64,000 bases of DNA from Mytilus edulis (Eukaryota > Mollusca > Bivalvia > Mytilida > Mytilidae): NCBI RefSeq assembly GCF_963676685.1, contig NC_092349.1, forward strand, positions 40,563,426 through 40,627,425, in the 5' to 3' direction. This document shows, piece by piece, positions 30,627 to 42,795 of this stretch. The position numbers and the translations under genes are program-made. Numbering within the stretch: position 1 is the first letter of the stretch; each line of letters starts with the position of its first letter. Under the pieces are notes generated by a model. The model did no database searches. It saw only the letters and a program-made list of their open reading frames with translations, and had not been told where the DNA came from.

Positions 30627-31530
30627 GAGCCGCGTCGGATAGAAATCGACCTTATGCAATTCGACGTCAAACTGAGTAACGTTACGATAAAGTTTCACAA
30701 GTTTTCATACAGGTAGTTTCTGACGTTATAAAAAAAAAATTTGTGGGGACATTTCTTGTCGGTAATGTACTAGGTACCAATAGAAGCAGAATTGTCACAG
30801 TTTATTTGGATAGATTTTTGTTGTAAAACGTTTTCAATTTCAATGAAATTAAATTGTAAAAACTGTTATACATGTTCATAACATGAGAAACAAAATTATG
30901 AAAAATTAAATTGGTATACTTTTAGACGATTCTGTATATTTTAACTCTGTATTTGTGAAATCCAACATAATATATGCCTTCACATTTTTTAGTGGGGTTT
31001 TATATGAAATCCAAAGACTGGCTTTGCTGAAGGAAAGCACAAACGTACCGGAGTTGCTCAAGACACTTCCAGAAGTTATTCAGCCAGCAGGGCTGACAGA
31101 GGAGAGAATGCGTTATCTGTACGTGCGTCCTTTTGTCCAGTATAATTTCCGTGACGAATGTTGTCCTCGTGCTTCAGAGGAGTAACATTTCACATGTACT
31201 GGTTACAGTCGGATTGAAAACTAGAGAATCGTTTAAGTTTTCATTGTAACAATCTTATAAAATAAATTAAATATTGCATTCAAATGCATGTTTTCGTGTC
31301 TCTCTCTATAACGAGAAAAGGATCGATAAAGAATAAAATTAATGCACGATAACGCTAATTTCACGACGTTGTCGTGAGATTTTGAAGTTAAATATATGTA
31401 GCCGTCACAACTTTGAAATAGCGAAAGAAGAAAGCTAGAGTAAAACGGTTTTTTGTATTCAAAATTAATATGAACAAAACTCAAATTGAGATTTTGTTTG
31501 CATAAGGTCGATTTCTATCCGACGCGGTTC
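30627..31530. mobile_element. TIR element enclosing an exon-like sequence
   Basis: 33-bp TIRs (30627-30659 and 31498-31530) differ at one position; the core is ccgcgtcggatagaaatcga. A possible 4-bp target duplication, attt, flanks them (30623-30626 and 31531-31534). The 904-bp body has no transposase-like ORF but contains the exon-like segment at 30993-31188. Confidence 0.7.
30993..31188 (+). CDS. Candidate captured terminal exon, unknown protein
   Basis: A 3' splice site (cacattttttag) precedes an open segment ending in TAA. It encodes about 64 residues: VLYEIQRLALLKESTNV, then PELLKTLPEVIQP and a Cys-pair end, NFRDECCPRASEE. The GC content and codon variety are higher than in the surrounding AT-rich DNA, which is why I think it was coding. 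There is no matching upstream exon or donor inside the TIR element, and the reading from ATG 30955 includes intron-like sequence. I do not recognise the protein. It may be a host-gene exon carried by the transposon, or the remains of a retrocopy. Confidence 0.4.
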
Positions 31531-31689
31531 ATTTATAACATTCGTTTACTAAGGCATAGATTACCTTAGCTGTAATTGGCAAACGTTCGTAATTTATTTG
31601 GCCTTTTTAACTTGTTTGGATTCGAGCTTCACTGATGGAGTCTTTTGTAGACGAAACGTGCGTCTGACGTATATACTAAATTTAATCCT

Positions 31690-34600
31690 GGTATCTATTT
31701 TATTTCCAACATTCTATATTAGTTTTTAACACTCGAAACAATGGTTTTCAAAAATCCACAACATGTGTTGTCAAAATTCAGTTTTCTACACTCACCAATC
31801 GTTTAAAAAAAAATTCAACTTTCAATTTTCAACATTCGTTTCCAACATTCAATATTAGTCAACATCCGATTTTCAATTTTCATCAATGGATTTCTTATTG
31901 CTTTTAACATTTTTCATTTGTTTTAACATGCTATTTTACACATTCAAAATTGGTTCTCAACACATTCAACATTTGTTTTCAACAATCAACATGCGATTGA
32001 TTTTAAACATTAAAAATTGGTTCTCAACCCATTCAACATTTGTTTTCAACATTTAACATCCGTTTTCAACATTCAATTTACAACATTCAACATTCGTTTT
32101 CAACATTCAATTCGACATTCTAATGCAATTTGGATGTAACAATTTTTTTCATTGGCTAAAAGTTGCCGTCAAATCCACAGTTGACCAGGCATAACTAAGG
32201 AGGGACCCGCCATTTCGAATTGATAAATCAACAAATGTTCGATTACTACTATATAATCGAAAATAAAACTACAGCTACCTCGAATTCGCCGTTTTAATGT
32301 AATTTTATCCGAATTTGAAGCGTACAGGTAATACCTCCAGTTTGTAAGTTTTCATTTGTATGACGTCACGTTTAGCCATGACGTCTTTGTGCCAAAAATT
32401 CATGAAGTTTCGCGGATTTTTTTTTATTTGACAAATTTAGACATTTTTTTCAAGTTTTATCGCATTTTTTCTTTTTGTAATGCATTAGAATCGGAATAAC
32501 AGTACTGTAGTGGAAGAGTTGCCACTGTCAATTTTGATTTGACGGTCGCAAATCTCCGTTTTACTGTCTCCGCTACGCGTCGCCAGTAAAACTGCATTTG
32601 CGACCGTCAAATCTACAATTGACGGTGGCAACTCTTCACCTACAGTACTGTTATTCCTTAATTCAACCTTCGTTTCCAACCATTTATTTTCAATATTTTT
32701 TGCATTCAATTTTCAACTTTCAACATTCGTTTTCAAAATTCAACATTCGTTTTAAAAATTCGATTTTCAATTTTCAACATTGATTTTTCAACATTTTGGA
32801 TTATTCCAACATTAAAAATTAGTTTTCAACATTTGTTGTGAACATAATTTAACAATCGATTTTCAATTTTCAACAATGACTGACATTCAACATTCGATTT
32901 TCAATTTTTGAAATTATTGAACGAATGTTGAATGTTGAAAATTGAATGTTTAAAACAAATGTTGAATGTTGAAAATTGAATGTCGAAACGAATGTTGAAT
33001 TTTAAAAACGAATGTTGAAATATGAAATTTGAATGTTGACGAATGTTGAATGTTGAAAACCAATTTTGAAAGTTATAAATCGAATGTTAAAACGAATGTT
33101 GAATGTTTAGAACTAATTTTAAATGTTGAATGTTGAAAATGGAATGTTAAAAACTTATTTAGAATTTTAACTTTTAACATTCAACATTTTTTCGTTTTTC
33201 GTTTCCAACATTCTACAATTGATTTTCAAGGGTTTAGATTGTCAAGGATTTAGATTTTTTCAATATTAAACATTTAAAATAAGTTTTCAACATTCAAAAT
33301 AAGTTTTTAGCATTTGATTCATAATTTTCAACAAAAGTTTTCACATTCAATATTTGTTTTCAACATTCGAATTTCACTTTCAAAATTGTTTTTTAACATT
33401 CAACATTCGTCTTCAACATTTAATTTTATCATTCACATTCGTTTTTTAAAATTTAAAATTCGATTCCAACTTTCAAAATTGGTCTTCAATATTCAAATTT
33501 TCAATTTTCAACAATTTTAAGTGTTAACGAATGTAATGTTTTTTAACCCTTGTCTAAAATTGAAAATCGACTGTTAAAACTAATTTTAAATGTTGGATGG
33601 AAACTAAAGTTCAATATTGAAAGCTAATATTGAAAGTTGAAAATTGAATGTTTGAATGAATGTTAAAAATAAATGTTGAAAATCGAATGTTGAAAACTAA
33701 TTTTGAATGTTTGAAACTAATTTTGAATGTTTGAAACTAATTTTGAATGTTTGAAACTAATTTTGTATGTTTTGAAACTGATTTTGAATGTTTGAAACTA
33801 ATTTTGAATGTTTGAAATTAATTTTAAATTTTGAAAACGAATGTTGAATATTGAAATTTGAAAGTTGAAAACGAATGTTGAAAGTTGAAAATTAATTGTT
33901 GAAATCGAATGTATTATGTTTAAAGTAATGTTGATAATGTTGAAAATATATGTTAAATTTGAAAACCATTATTAAAAATTGAGAATTGAATGTTGAAAAC
34001 TAATTTTTAGTATTAGTTTCAGGTTGAAACGAATGTTTCATGTTAAGAAAATGAATGTTGAAAACAAATGTTGAATTTTGAAAACCATTGTTAAAAATTG
34101 AAATTCGAATGTTGAAAACTAATTTTAAATGTTGGAAACAAATGTGGAATGTTGAAAACGAATGCTGAAAGTTGAAAATTAAATGTAAGAAACGAATTGT
34201 TGTATTGTTAAAAATTGAAAATCGAATGTTGAAAACTGCTTTTGAATATTGCAAAAAGATTGTTTCTTGATGAAAAGAAAGTTTCATGTTAATAAAATGA
34301 ATGCTGAAAATGAATGTTTAATTTTGAAAACCAATTTTGAAATTTGAAAATCGAATATTGATTATCAAATATTGAAAACTAACGCAGAATGTTGGAATAG
34401 AATGTTGAAAACTAATATTCATATATTTGAAATTTTTAAATATTGAAAGTTAAAAATCGAATGTTGAATTTTGAAAACAAATGTTGAATGATGAAAATTG
34501 AATGTTGAAAATGAATGTTGAATGTTGAAAATGAATGTTGAATGTTGAAAACCAATTTTGAAATTTGAAAATCGAATATTGAATGTTGAAAATTAAAAGT

Positions 34601-35610
34601 TAAAAACCAAATTTTGAATTTAAAAATTTAAAAATAAGAAAATCGAATGTTTAAACGAATATTGAATTTGAAAAAAGAATGTTGAATGATGAAAACGAAT
34701 GGTGAATGATGAAAAGGAATGTTGAATGATGAAAACGAATGTTGAATGTTGAAAACCAATTTGAAAATTGAAAATCGAATAATCAAACGAATGTTTTCAA
34801 ATTTTTTTCCCCATTAAAACCGTTGTTGAAAATTGTGAAATCAAAATATTGAAAAGATGTAATTTGAAAACCGTTGTTGTTTTAAAAGATTTAATTTGAA
34901 AACCGTTTTTGAAAACCAATTTGAAAATTGAAAAAATCAATAATCAAACGAATGTTTTCAAATTTTTTTTCTCTCATTAAAACCGTTGTTGAAAATTGTG
35001 AAATCAAATGTTGAAAAGATGTAATTTAAAAACCGTTGTTGTTTTAAAAAATTTAATTTGAAAACCGTTGTTGAAAAGATTTAATTTGAAAACCGTTGTT
35101 GAAAAGACTTAATTTGAAAACTGTTGTTGAAAATTGTAAAATCAAATGTTAAAAACTTATTTTAAATGTTGGAAACTTATTTTGAAAGTTCAAATTATCG
35201 GCTAACTAAATTGTGAAATCAAATTTTATAAACTAATTTGAAATGTTGAAAACTTATTTTATAAATGCTGGAAACGTATTTTAAATGTTGGAAACTTATT
35301 TTGAAAGTTCAAACTATCGGCTACCTAAATTGTGAAATCTCATTTTACGAACTAATTTTAAATGCTGAAAACTTATTTCAAAAATGTTGGAAACTGTTAA
35401 ATGTTGAAAATTGAATGTTTCAGATGAATTTTGAATGTTGAAAACGAAATTTGAATTTTTGAAAACATTGTTTGAAAACTAAAAATCAAATGTTGAAAAC
35501 TAATTTTTCAAGGTTTGAAAACTACTTTTCAATGTTGAAAACTACTTTTCAATGTTGAAAACTAATTTTCAATGTTGAAAACGAATGTTTTATGTTGGAA
35601 ACGAATGATT
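31690..35610. repeat. Degenerate satellite built on ttttcaacattc, switching strand
   Basis: About 3.9 kb consists of imperfect repeats of ttcaacattc-(a/g)-ttttcaa type words. They read in the plus sense at 31690-32905, the minus sense (gaatgttgaaaa) at 32915-33165, plus at 33170-33515, and minus at 33530-35610. A hairpin-type repeat (about 32108-32656) interrupts the first block. Between about 34790 and 35100 a variant with gaaaaccgttgttgaaaa dominates. Short ORFs here are repeat translations. Confidence 0.9.
32108..32656 (+). mobile_element. Hairpin-ended repeat, copy B
   Basis: It starts ttctaatgcaattt, like copy C at 49107. Near 32480 comes tgcattagaatcgg, the reverse complement of that start, followed by a hairpin with arms 32493-32553 and about 32595-32656 (ggaataacagtactgtag / ctacagtactgttattcc). 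The loop contains gtctccgctacgcgtcgcca, related to the loop of copy A. Confidence 0.65.
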
Positions 35611-35619
35611 AACAACTTT

Positions 35620-38020
35620 TGAAAATATGTAAAAAAAATCCGGTGATCGCAATACGCATGAATGTCCTTAAAATAAACTATTATCTGATTGTACATGTTA
35701 AACACATGCTCAATATTCATGCTTTTTGTTGATTGTTGACAAACAGGGGACAATCGTTAAACATATTTAGGATTGGAAAATTTAGGATTCTTACAATATT
35801 CTTAATTTGAAAATGAAATTTGATAAGTATATTTATAGACATAAACAATCCCATAATGGCAAAGTGAATTATCATAGTTTTCAAACCAACAATTATTAGA
35901 AAGATCCAAGCAGGTATTGATTACGGGGTTGAAGCATACATTTTATACCTAAAAAAACGCGAACCTGATAGAGCGCATGGCAACTGGTGTAATTAGTAAA
36001 TTACATTGAAACTATGGATTCATACTAATACATTCATGTACTTATAAATGATTGTTTTCTCAATTATTGGACTATTATTTGTCTATCAATAAAGAGCATC
36101 GTCCTCCTCTGTAGTGTATAACCGCAGGACAGATGAGAAAATGGGGACTTAAGACTAGAGGGGGTCTTAATTAGAATTGTAATTAAAAAGCTTGACATAT
36201 GTATTTATTGTTATCTTCATAAAGTCCGTGTAAATCATGAGTGATAAATGCTGTAGAACTAGTAAATAGGCTTTAATAATTTTTTTGTTTTTTTTGCTGT
36301 ACTTTAGTACACAGTTATGTACAAGCACCGTAGCATGACGTACCGATCCCCTCCTTATATTGTTAGACTTTATAGTGTTGTGCTAGCTCACTCACTTCTA
36401 TGTTTTTTATGGTCAAATATTTGGACTATTGGAAGCAAGATGCTGCGTTGAATGATCTGAGAAATACGATTATTTTAGAAATTTAAAGTTTCAGTTACTT
36501 ATGATTGGACAATATTACATAAATACATGTATTCTAATGATCCAATGACACTTATGTTTCTTTAAGATAATGTAATGTTGTTGATTTTAACAAATTTTCG
36601 ACAGGTAAAATCCCTACGATTTGACTTACGACTGCCTGTTAATAATCGTAAGTTTACGATCAAACTTGCGATAAATTTCGACTTACGATTGTTTATGAAA
36701 CGGTCAAAAACTTACGATTTGACGTACGACCGACGTACGATCTAAGATTGTCGTACGATTCTTTGTGAAACGATAGCCTGGTCTTTCAAAGTTGAAGAAA
36801 ATCATAGACTCTGTATATTATGTAAAGGTTGTATAAAAGTTTTCCCCAGAATAATGTCTTCTGTTATACTTTTGCCTTAGTTTCAGAGACATAAGTCAAA
36901 AACTGCATTCCCCCCCCCCCCCCCCCCTGAGTTCTATTTTTAGCCTTGTCTGCCATATTGATTGGCAGGCAGTGTCTTCTCGGAGGGCTAAGATTGTCAC
37001 TTTTCCGCTAAAATTGTCAAAATCTCAGGACAAAGTTTGTCGACAAAGGGCAATGGTGAAATCTCCCCTGATCTCTCACTCTTTCTAATATTATGCAGAC
37101 ATTTAGATAATAAATAGATACAAACGTGACTAAACGGTCTTTCATGTTTACGGAGCGCCCATAGTGCCAGTTAGATATTCAAATTATATAGTGAAACCTA
37201 CCTAAGACAGCTTAAATGACAGGCAGACCTCCCCGTTCTTTCAATGTACATATAATTGGAGTAATTAAAAGACCTTGTATATTGTTACGATTTAGTAATC
37301 GTATTATTAAATTAATGGATATCGTGTTATCCATAGTTTACAGTAGTAATTTTATGAGTCAGCTGTTTTTGTTTACGCTTTCGCAACGCTATTTTTTACG
37401 ATGGAATGTCACCTCGTACAGAATATTCACGGTTGGTTGGCATTGTATTTCAATGATACATGATGCGATACATTTACCTTATTTGTTTATTTATTTTCTT
37501 AATGTAATAACTTGTGTTTTAGCCGTAATCGTCTAAATACCAGCAGTGCCATAGTTTATTTGTGTATTGGCGGTCTGCAACACGAGATTGCCTGTGAACA
37601 TAACAAACGTTTTGGAATGTCACCTCGTACCTCGATCCATTGACCGGAAAATTATCAATAGAAGGTTGACAAAACGAACTTTAGAATTATTCTATCGTCT
37701 GCAAGAGCAGTCACATTTCTCGTAGCAATAAATATATTTAGTAAACCCAAATCAGAATGTCTGAACCAAAGGCAACCATTAGTATGGTACGCAGGTTTTA
37801 ATTGTTTTAAGAAAAACTTAAACCTTCTAGCACATGGCTATTGTTTGTTTTGCAAAAGTCAACCTTCAACCTACGGGAAAGTCCCGTCAACCATCGTTCC
37901 ACTTAATCAACCTTCTATCGATGCAATAATATGAAAGAGGTTTTCTGGAAACCTACTTGTTTTAGGAAATAAGATATATAGATATTTTATTATAAGCCAA
38001 CCCTTTTAAGTATTTCATAC
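35620..38020. other. Noncoding AT-rich region
   Basis: No gene is supported. At 36600-36780 a short word, cttacgat / atcgtaag, recurs in both orientations and ends twice in tttgtgaaacgat-like sequence, suggesting a small inverted repeat. A run of about 18 C lies at 36910-36927. The 106-codon ORF at 37216-37536 has no recognisable domain and looks like chance. Confidence 0.6.
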
Positions 38021-39659
38021 TGTAATGCCGTAGGGCTATGCTTAGTTCTTGTGTACCTTAAACCGTGTGATAAAACGATTCGTATAATAGTGGGACTTTG
38101 ACTGTTTATCATGTTATAGTTTTACCGGTCAAAGTTACACCAATATACAAGAAAGGACTGTTCTATCCAGACAAGACTACTAAATACAAGAAGAACCTTT
38201 AATATAGCCACAACATTATGTTATCTATATGGCTTTTGGTGAATATAAATGAGAAAGTTGGATATACAATATATAATTTATTAATTACGTATATGAAATA
38301 TTTATAATATATTATGAATAAAAAATGTTTTATTATTGTCAATATATTTCTGGGTAGCTGCCTGCTCCTCTTGCACCATGTATTTTTCCGCGGAAAAAAT
38401 ACTCGGAACCTTTATATAGATATGGAAATAACGGACAGTCTTCTTTCTTTAACTGACGGTTGCTATGACGTAGTAATATTCTATATTATAACTCTATACA
38501 ATTTATAAAGTATCTAACTCGATATGTTATTTATTTGTACGATAATAATTTATACTGTTGCCTTAATTCGGACAAGTAACTAAATTCCTTTATATTCAGG
38601 AATTTTCTATAGGAAATAAATATACATATATTTTTCCTTAAATAATACTTTATTTGTTTTTAGCTGAATTTATATTTAAATTCAACTTTTGTACTTCTGA
38701 ACCTTAATTGTTATGTACGAACACCGTTCACAATTTATTACGTAACTAAGTGTAAGTAAAAGACACCCTTTTTGTATATTAAATTAATTTCTCTTTCAGA
38801 AATATTCCGTCTATAGAAAAACCTTTCCTTGTTTCTCTTTTAGACAAATAATTAAAACTGCTCTTGCCTTCCGCCTAGCAGTTCTTTTTATTTTTAGCTT
38901 CCGCCTTGAGTCTTGAAACCAGACTGCCTAACACAGTCTGTGCATGATGTTTTATAATAATATTTACGTGCAATATCCTCGTGCTTCTCACGAGGTCCCC
39001 TATGGTTACCTCAACAACCAATCAGCCAATCAGAAACTGATTTCTACGGGAAACGTCTTACTTCCGTTTCCTACCTGAACAGACTTTTGTAAATATCTCT
39101 TTATTCCGTATTAACATATTCGGGAAATTTGTATAATTATATTCTAGACATGGAGAGGAATTTAAGCATGTCTCGTTTATTATGATACGAGTTTTCTAAG
39201 TGATCAGCCGCATGAAACAGCCATGAATATTGTGCCGTCTAGATTTCGATTGGAACAACGTCAGTTTGTTATCAACTCTAGACCGTCCATTTGTATATTC
39301 AGCTGTCACCTTCTATTAAAATTGTTATGAAGTTATTCCTAGGATTATGTGTGTTCTATGGACTATTCATTTAAGCTGGTAAGACTTGTGTACGCCGAGA
39401 ACGACGATTATTGCATCCAGATTATCTACCTTGTTCTAAACAGTGTTTGTTTACGTCACATTCCAAAGAATTACAATGTCATAGATGTGTATAAAATTAC
39501 AATACACATCTCTAACCGTTATAACGTTTGTAACAAAACCGATGTTACTATGAATTTCTATAACTACAACAATATTTATGTATCAAAATACATATTCTTT
39601 ATCAACTATGAGCATTACGACTCTTTGTGTAAGGAAAATAAATATAAAAACTGTAAACA
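38021..39659 (-). repeat. 3' LTR of the minus-strand Gypsy element
   Basis: Homologous to 47006-48687. On the plus strand it starts tgtaatgccgtagggc; in element orientation it therefore ends in CA. I place the other edge at tgtaaaca (39659), so that the LTR starts TG in element orientation. That edge is less certain, because the other copy is cut there. The 64-codon ORF near its left part is repeated in both LTRs and is not evidence of a gene. Confidence 0.85.
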
Positions 39660-40080
39660 GCCTGGCTGTTTGTTTTTCTTTAAGACCTCTACAGGGTCTT
39701 GTGCGTACAATAATTTTTCATAGATATTCGGCGTATGGTACATGGTTCCTGGCCGTGACATTACCCCCGTCAACCTTTGGCATTTGGCCCCCAAATGGTC
39801 GTACATTAGATATGTTAGTTTACCATAGTTGAAGTGACATGCGACTATCATGGTGAGGGATTCATTGGAATTCTATTTTTACTATGGTTTAGACTCTAGT
39901 TTGAATATATAAAAGACAAATACTCAGTAATCTTTTTCTTTACAATTTTTATGTATTTATATAGCATTAATTACCGACATTCATATATTTATTTTCTCCA
40001 ATATGATTGTTTGTATCTAAATTTAAAGTGTTCTTTTTATAATTGTTCAATCCTTTGGACTACCTGCTTTTTTAGCTCTT

Positions 40081-41082
40081 CTAACTGGTAGTATACCTGG
40101 CTTCTAACAATATTTCCTCCAGATATCTTCTATCTTTGGGCAGGATACTTCTAGAAAATTCCTCCTTGTTTCTTAGATAGTTCAGAATCATTTTTATATG
40201 TGTAGGGTCCCTATCCAGGAAAAGCGGACTCTCCGGGAGAGTTTCCTGGCATAGGGCCCAAAATAACGACCCTGGCACGACGGATAGGGTCTCCTTAGAC
40301 GTTTCGACTTTCGTCCCGCCTACATTCAAAATGACCCTATTCTCCTGTGATCGTCGGACTCTCTTTACGGCTTCCTTTACCATGTCTGACAAGATCTGGT
40401 CTGACGGGCCAGATCTTGTACTAGCTGGAGGGGAAACGCCCCCTGCCTCAGCGTGAATGGAGTCCTCGGACGAGCTGCTGCTTGATGAAGAGCTTGACGA
40501 GCTGGAATTGGACCTAGCTCTAGCTTTTGCGGGCGGTCCTGAATTAGCATCGGCTCCGGGAGACTGGCTGAGTACTATTCTGGTGTCGCTACTGGTCTGA
40601 TTTGTATGGACCGGACTGACTAACCTTGGTACCACCGACTTCACTGAATGGACAGGTTCCTCCCGCCTTCTTCTGATTGGCGATCTACTATGTCCTCTGC
40701 GTTCAGTATTCCTAATAGGAGAGCGACCCCTACTCGCGGACCCAAATGAACGGATCTTTCTTTTTGGTGGAGTCTTTCCCTGCCTGGTTTCCACTGTAAT
40801 GTTCTGTTGGACGTGTTCTTCCTTGAATTTGTTGTACTCGTCTCTAATCTTCAATCCCGTTTCTCCAGTTTGCTTGTTTATCAAAATCTGGTTTGCATCA
40901 ACCGTCTCACAAGCTCCATGTTTTGGTGTTCTTTTTTCAAATATCTTCTTGTATACCGTACATTCGAACCCGTACGGGCTATGCAACTCCATAATGTGTT
41001 TCTCTATCTGCCAACGGAATGCAAAGTCCCTGTCAACACAAATCTTGCAGACCAGCATTTGTTTTTCTTTTGAGGCGCTCAT
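40081..41082 (-). CDS. Extra retrotransposon ORF: C2H2 finger, RS/Ser-rich linker, BTB (KCTD/T1) domain
   Basis: An intact 333-codon ORF lies about 600 bp downstream of integrase and 420 bp before the 3' LTR, on the element's coding strand. Residues about 11-34 form a C2H2 finger (CKIC, then HIMELH). Residues about 105-150 are Arg/Ser/Pro-rich (SPIRNTERRGHSRSPIRRRR), and a run of about 14 Ser follows at about 190-205. Residues about 247-330 match the T1-type BTB fold of KCTD proteins and Kv channels: VILNVGGTKVETSKETL, VPGSLFWAL, FLDRDPTHIKMILNYLR and a final LPKDRRYLEEILLEA. In known families this domain oligomerises and can bind cullin-3. Gypsy elements normally have nothing or env at this position. 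The ORF is open although gag-pol is decayed. Function in the element is unknown. Confidence 0.85.
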   Translation of the reverse strand: MSASKEKQMLVCKICVDRDFAFRWQIEKHIMELHSPYGFECTVYKKIFEKRTPKHGACETVDANQILINKQTGETGLKIRDEYNKFKEEHVQQNITVETRQGKTPPKRKIRSFGSASRGRSPIRNTERRGHSRSPIRRRREEPVHSVKSVVPRLVSPVHTNQTSSDTRIVLSQSPGADANSGPPAKARARSNSSSSSSSSSSSSSEDSIHAEAGGVSPPASTRSGPSDQILSDMVKEAVKRVRRSQENRVILNVGGTKVETSKETLSVVPGSLFWALCQETLPESPLFLDRDPTHIKMILNYLRNKEEFSRSILPKDRRYLEEILLEARYTTS

Positions 41083-41678
41083 CTTAACAGTATGGACGTC
41101 AAATCAGCACTGACTTGACGTTATGATCACGTTAAGTATGACGTCACATCTCGGTAAATTACCTTGAACTTGCCCTCGTCACGTAGCTGATCATGAGTGA
41201 TATTGATGAAAGAGGAATTGAGGCCACAACAAGGGTACAAAATAACCCCAAAAATACGGATTTGCATTTTACGTTTGTCGTCCTTCTGTTTTTGTTATAC
41301 TTTTAATAAATTACCACCAATAACTTTTGATTTTTGGGCTATATGAGTATCACTATAAATAGATCGTAAAACAATTTTGTTAGAGTTTATCTTAAAATTT
41401 CTCGACTTACAATCAGTGCTTACAATGTTTCGGAATTTACCCGATTTTCATACTATAAATATATCTCTATAACTACTCCACATACCACGTATTTAAAAAC
41501 TATTAGGACTAATTTGTATCATACGTTAACACAAAAAAATAATCTAAATAAACATATCTTTATATATATAATAACTATGTACAATAGTGAACCACAACAT
41601 AAATATGATAACTAACTGCGTTTTGCGCTAACAAAAAGACATTTTGTTTGTCTTTTAGGAATAACATAAATATAGCGT

Positions 41679-42759
41679 TTATGTAATTTTAAACCATGTT
41701 GGTTTCTCCTTTCCGTTATACCTTTTTAAGCGATTATGGTGTATAACTTTTGGCTTGTTCTTTGGCCCTTTTTGAATCCTGTATATTACATCATTCAATT
41801 TCTTTGTTATAATAAACGGACCATTCCATGGTCTATATAACTTTGGACAAAAACCTACTTTGCGTCTAGGTTCATACAACCACACGGCGTCACCTACCTC
41901 ATAAGAAATGTGATTGACATTTCTGTCATGACATTTTTTCATTAAATCACTTGATTTATAAATCCGTCGTCTAGCAAAGCTGTGTATGCTCTCTACTTTT
42001 TCTTGTAATCTTTTTGCGTAAGTAGAGTAATTTATGCCATCATTGTTCTCTTCTTTAGGTCTACCTATTAATAAGTCCAGGGTCATCGTAACATCCCTGC
42101 CAAACATCATCTTGCATGGTGATACCCCTGTTGTTGCATGTTCTGCGGATCTATATGCCATCATAAGCGGTTGTAAATATTCGTCCCAGTCTTTCTGGTG
42201 TGACGATACAAATGCAGATAGCATATTTTGTATTGTTTTGTTGGCCTTTTCTATCATACCATTTGACGATGGATGCATAGATGTGGTTCTCGTCTTCTCA
42301 ATACCTATTATTTTACACATCTGTTGAAAAACTTCAGATTCAAAACATGAGCCCTGGTCTGAGTGTATTTGTAATGGTACTCCTACAACACTTATGAAGT
42401 GATCAATAAGTTTACGCATGACTGTTATGGCATCTATTTTCTTAATTGCTATCGCCTGGGTTCACTTTGTAAAGTAATCGCCTATGACCATTATGTATTT
42501 GTTGGCCTTCTTGGTTTGCGGTAAGGGTCCCATTATGTCAATAGCCACCCTCTCTTAGTGGTGCGCCTACATTATATTGTTTCATAGGAGCTTTGGCCTT
42601 TCGTTGTGGTGCCTTTTTACTTGCGCAAATGTCACAAGTCTTACACCAGTACTCCACGTCGGACCTTAACCCATACCAATAAAATCTGTTTGTTACTCTT
42701 GCTAGTGTTTTCTTTATCCCAAGATGACCACTTGTGATATTGTTATGAAGCTGTTCCAT
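41679..42759 (-). pseudogene. pol: Integrase of the Gypsy element, broken
   Basis: The zinc-binding N-terminus (HNNITSGHLGIKKTLARV and CKTCDIC) is at 42759-42538. A frameshift near 42540 and an in-frame stop near 42450 precede the rest. The first catalytic Asp lies in the IDIMGPLP segment between them. The second is in QIHSDQGSCFES, and the Glu in NGMIEKANKT. The C-terminal domain (YEVGDAVWLYEP, WNGPFIITKKLNDVIYRI, HHNRLKRY) is complete to 41679. The enzyme cannot be made from this copy as read. Confidence 0.9.
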
Positions 42760-42795
42760 AACAACCTTTTTAAGCGCTTTTGGCAGTACTATTTG

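Noticed and set aside
37216-37536. 106-codon hydrophobic plus-strand ORF
   Set aside because: No domain, no splice context and AT-rich composition; the hydrophobicity follows from the T-rich strand.
38314-38508. 64-codon ORF starting MNKKCFIIVN, repeated at 47308
   Set aside because: It is present in both LTRs because the LTRs are copies; it runs against the element's coding strand and has no domain.
41083-41678. Second env-like ORF between integrase and the BTB ORF
   Set aside because: No open frame of useful length and no signal peptide or membrane segment is present on the coding strand.
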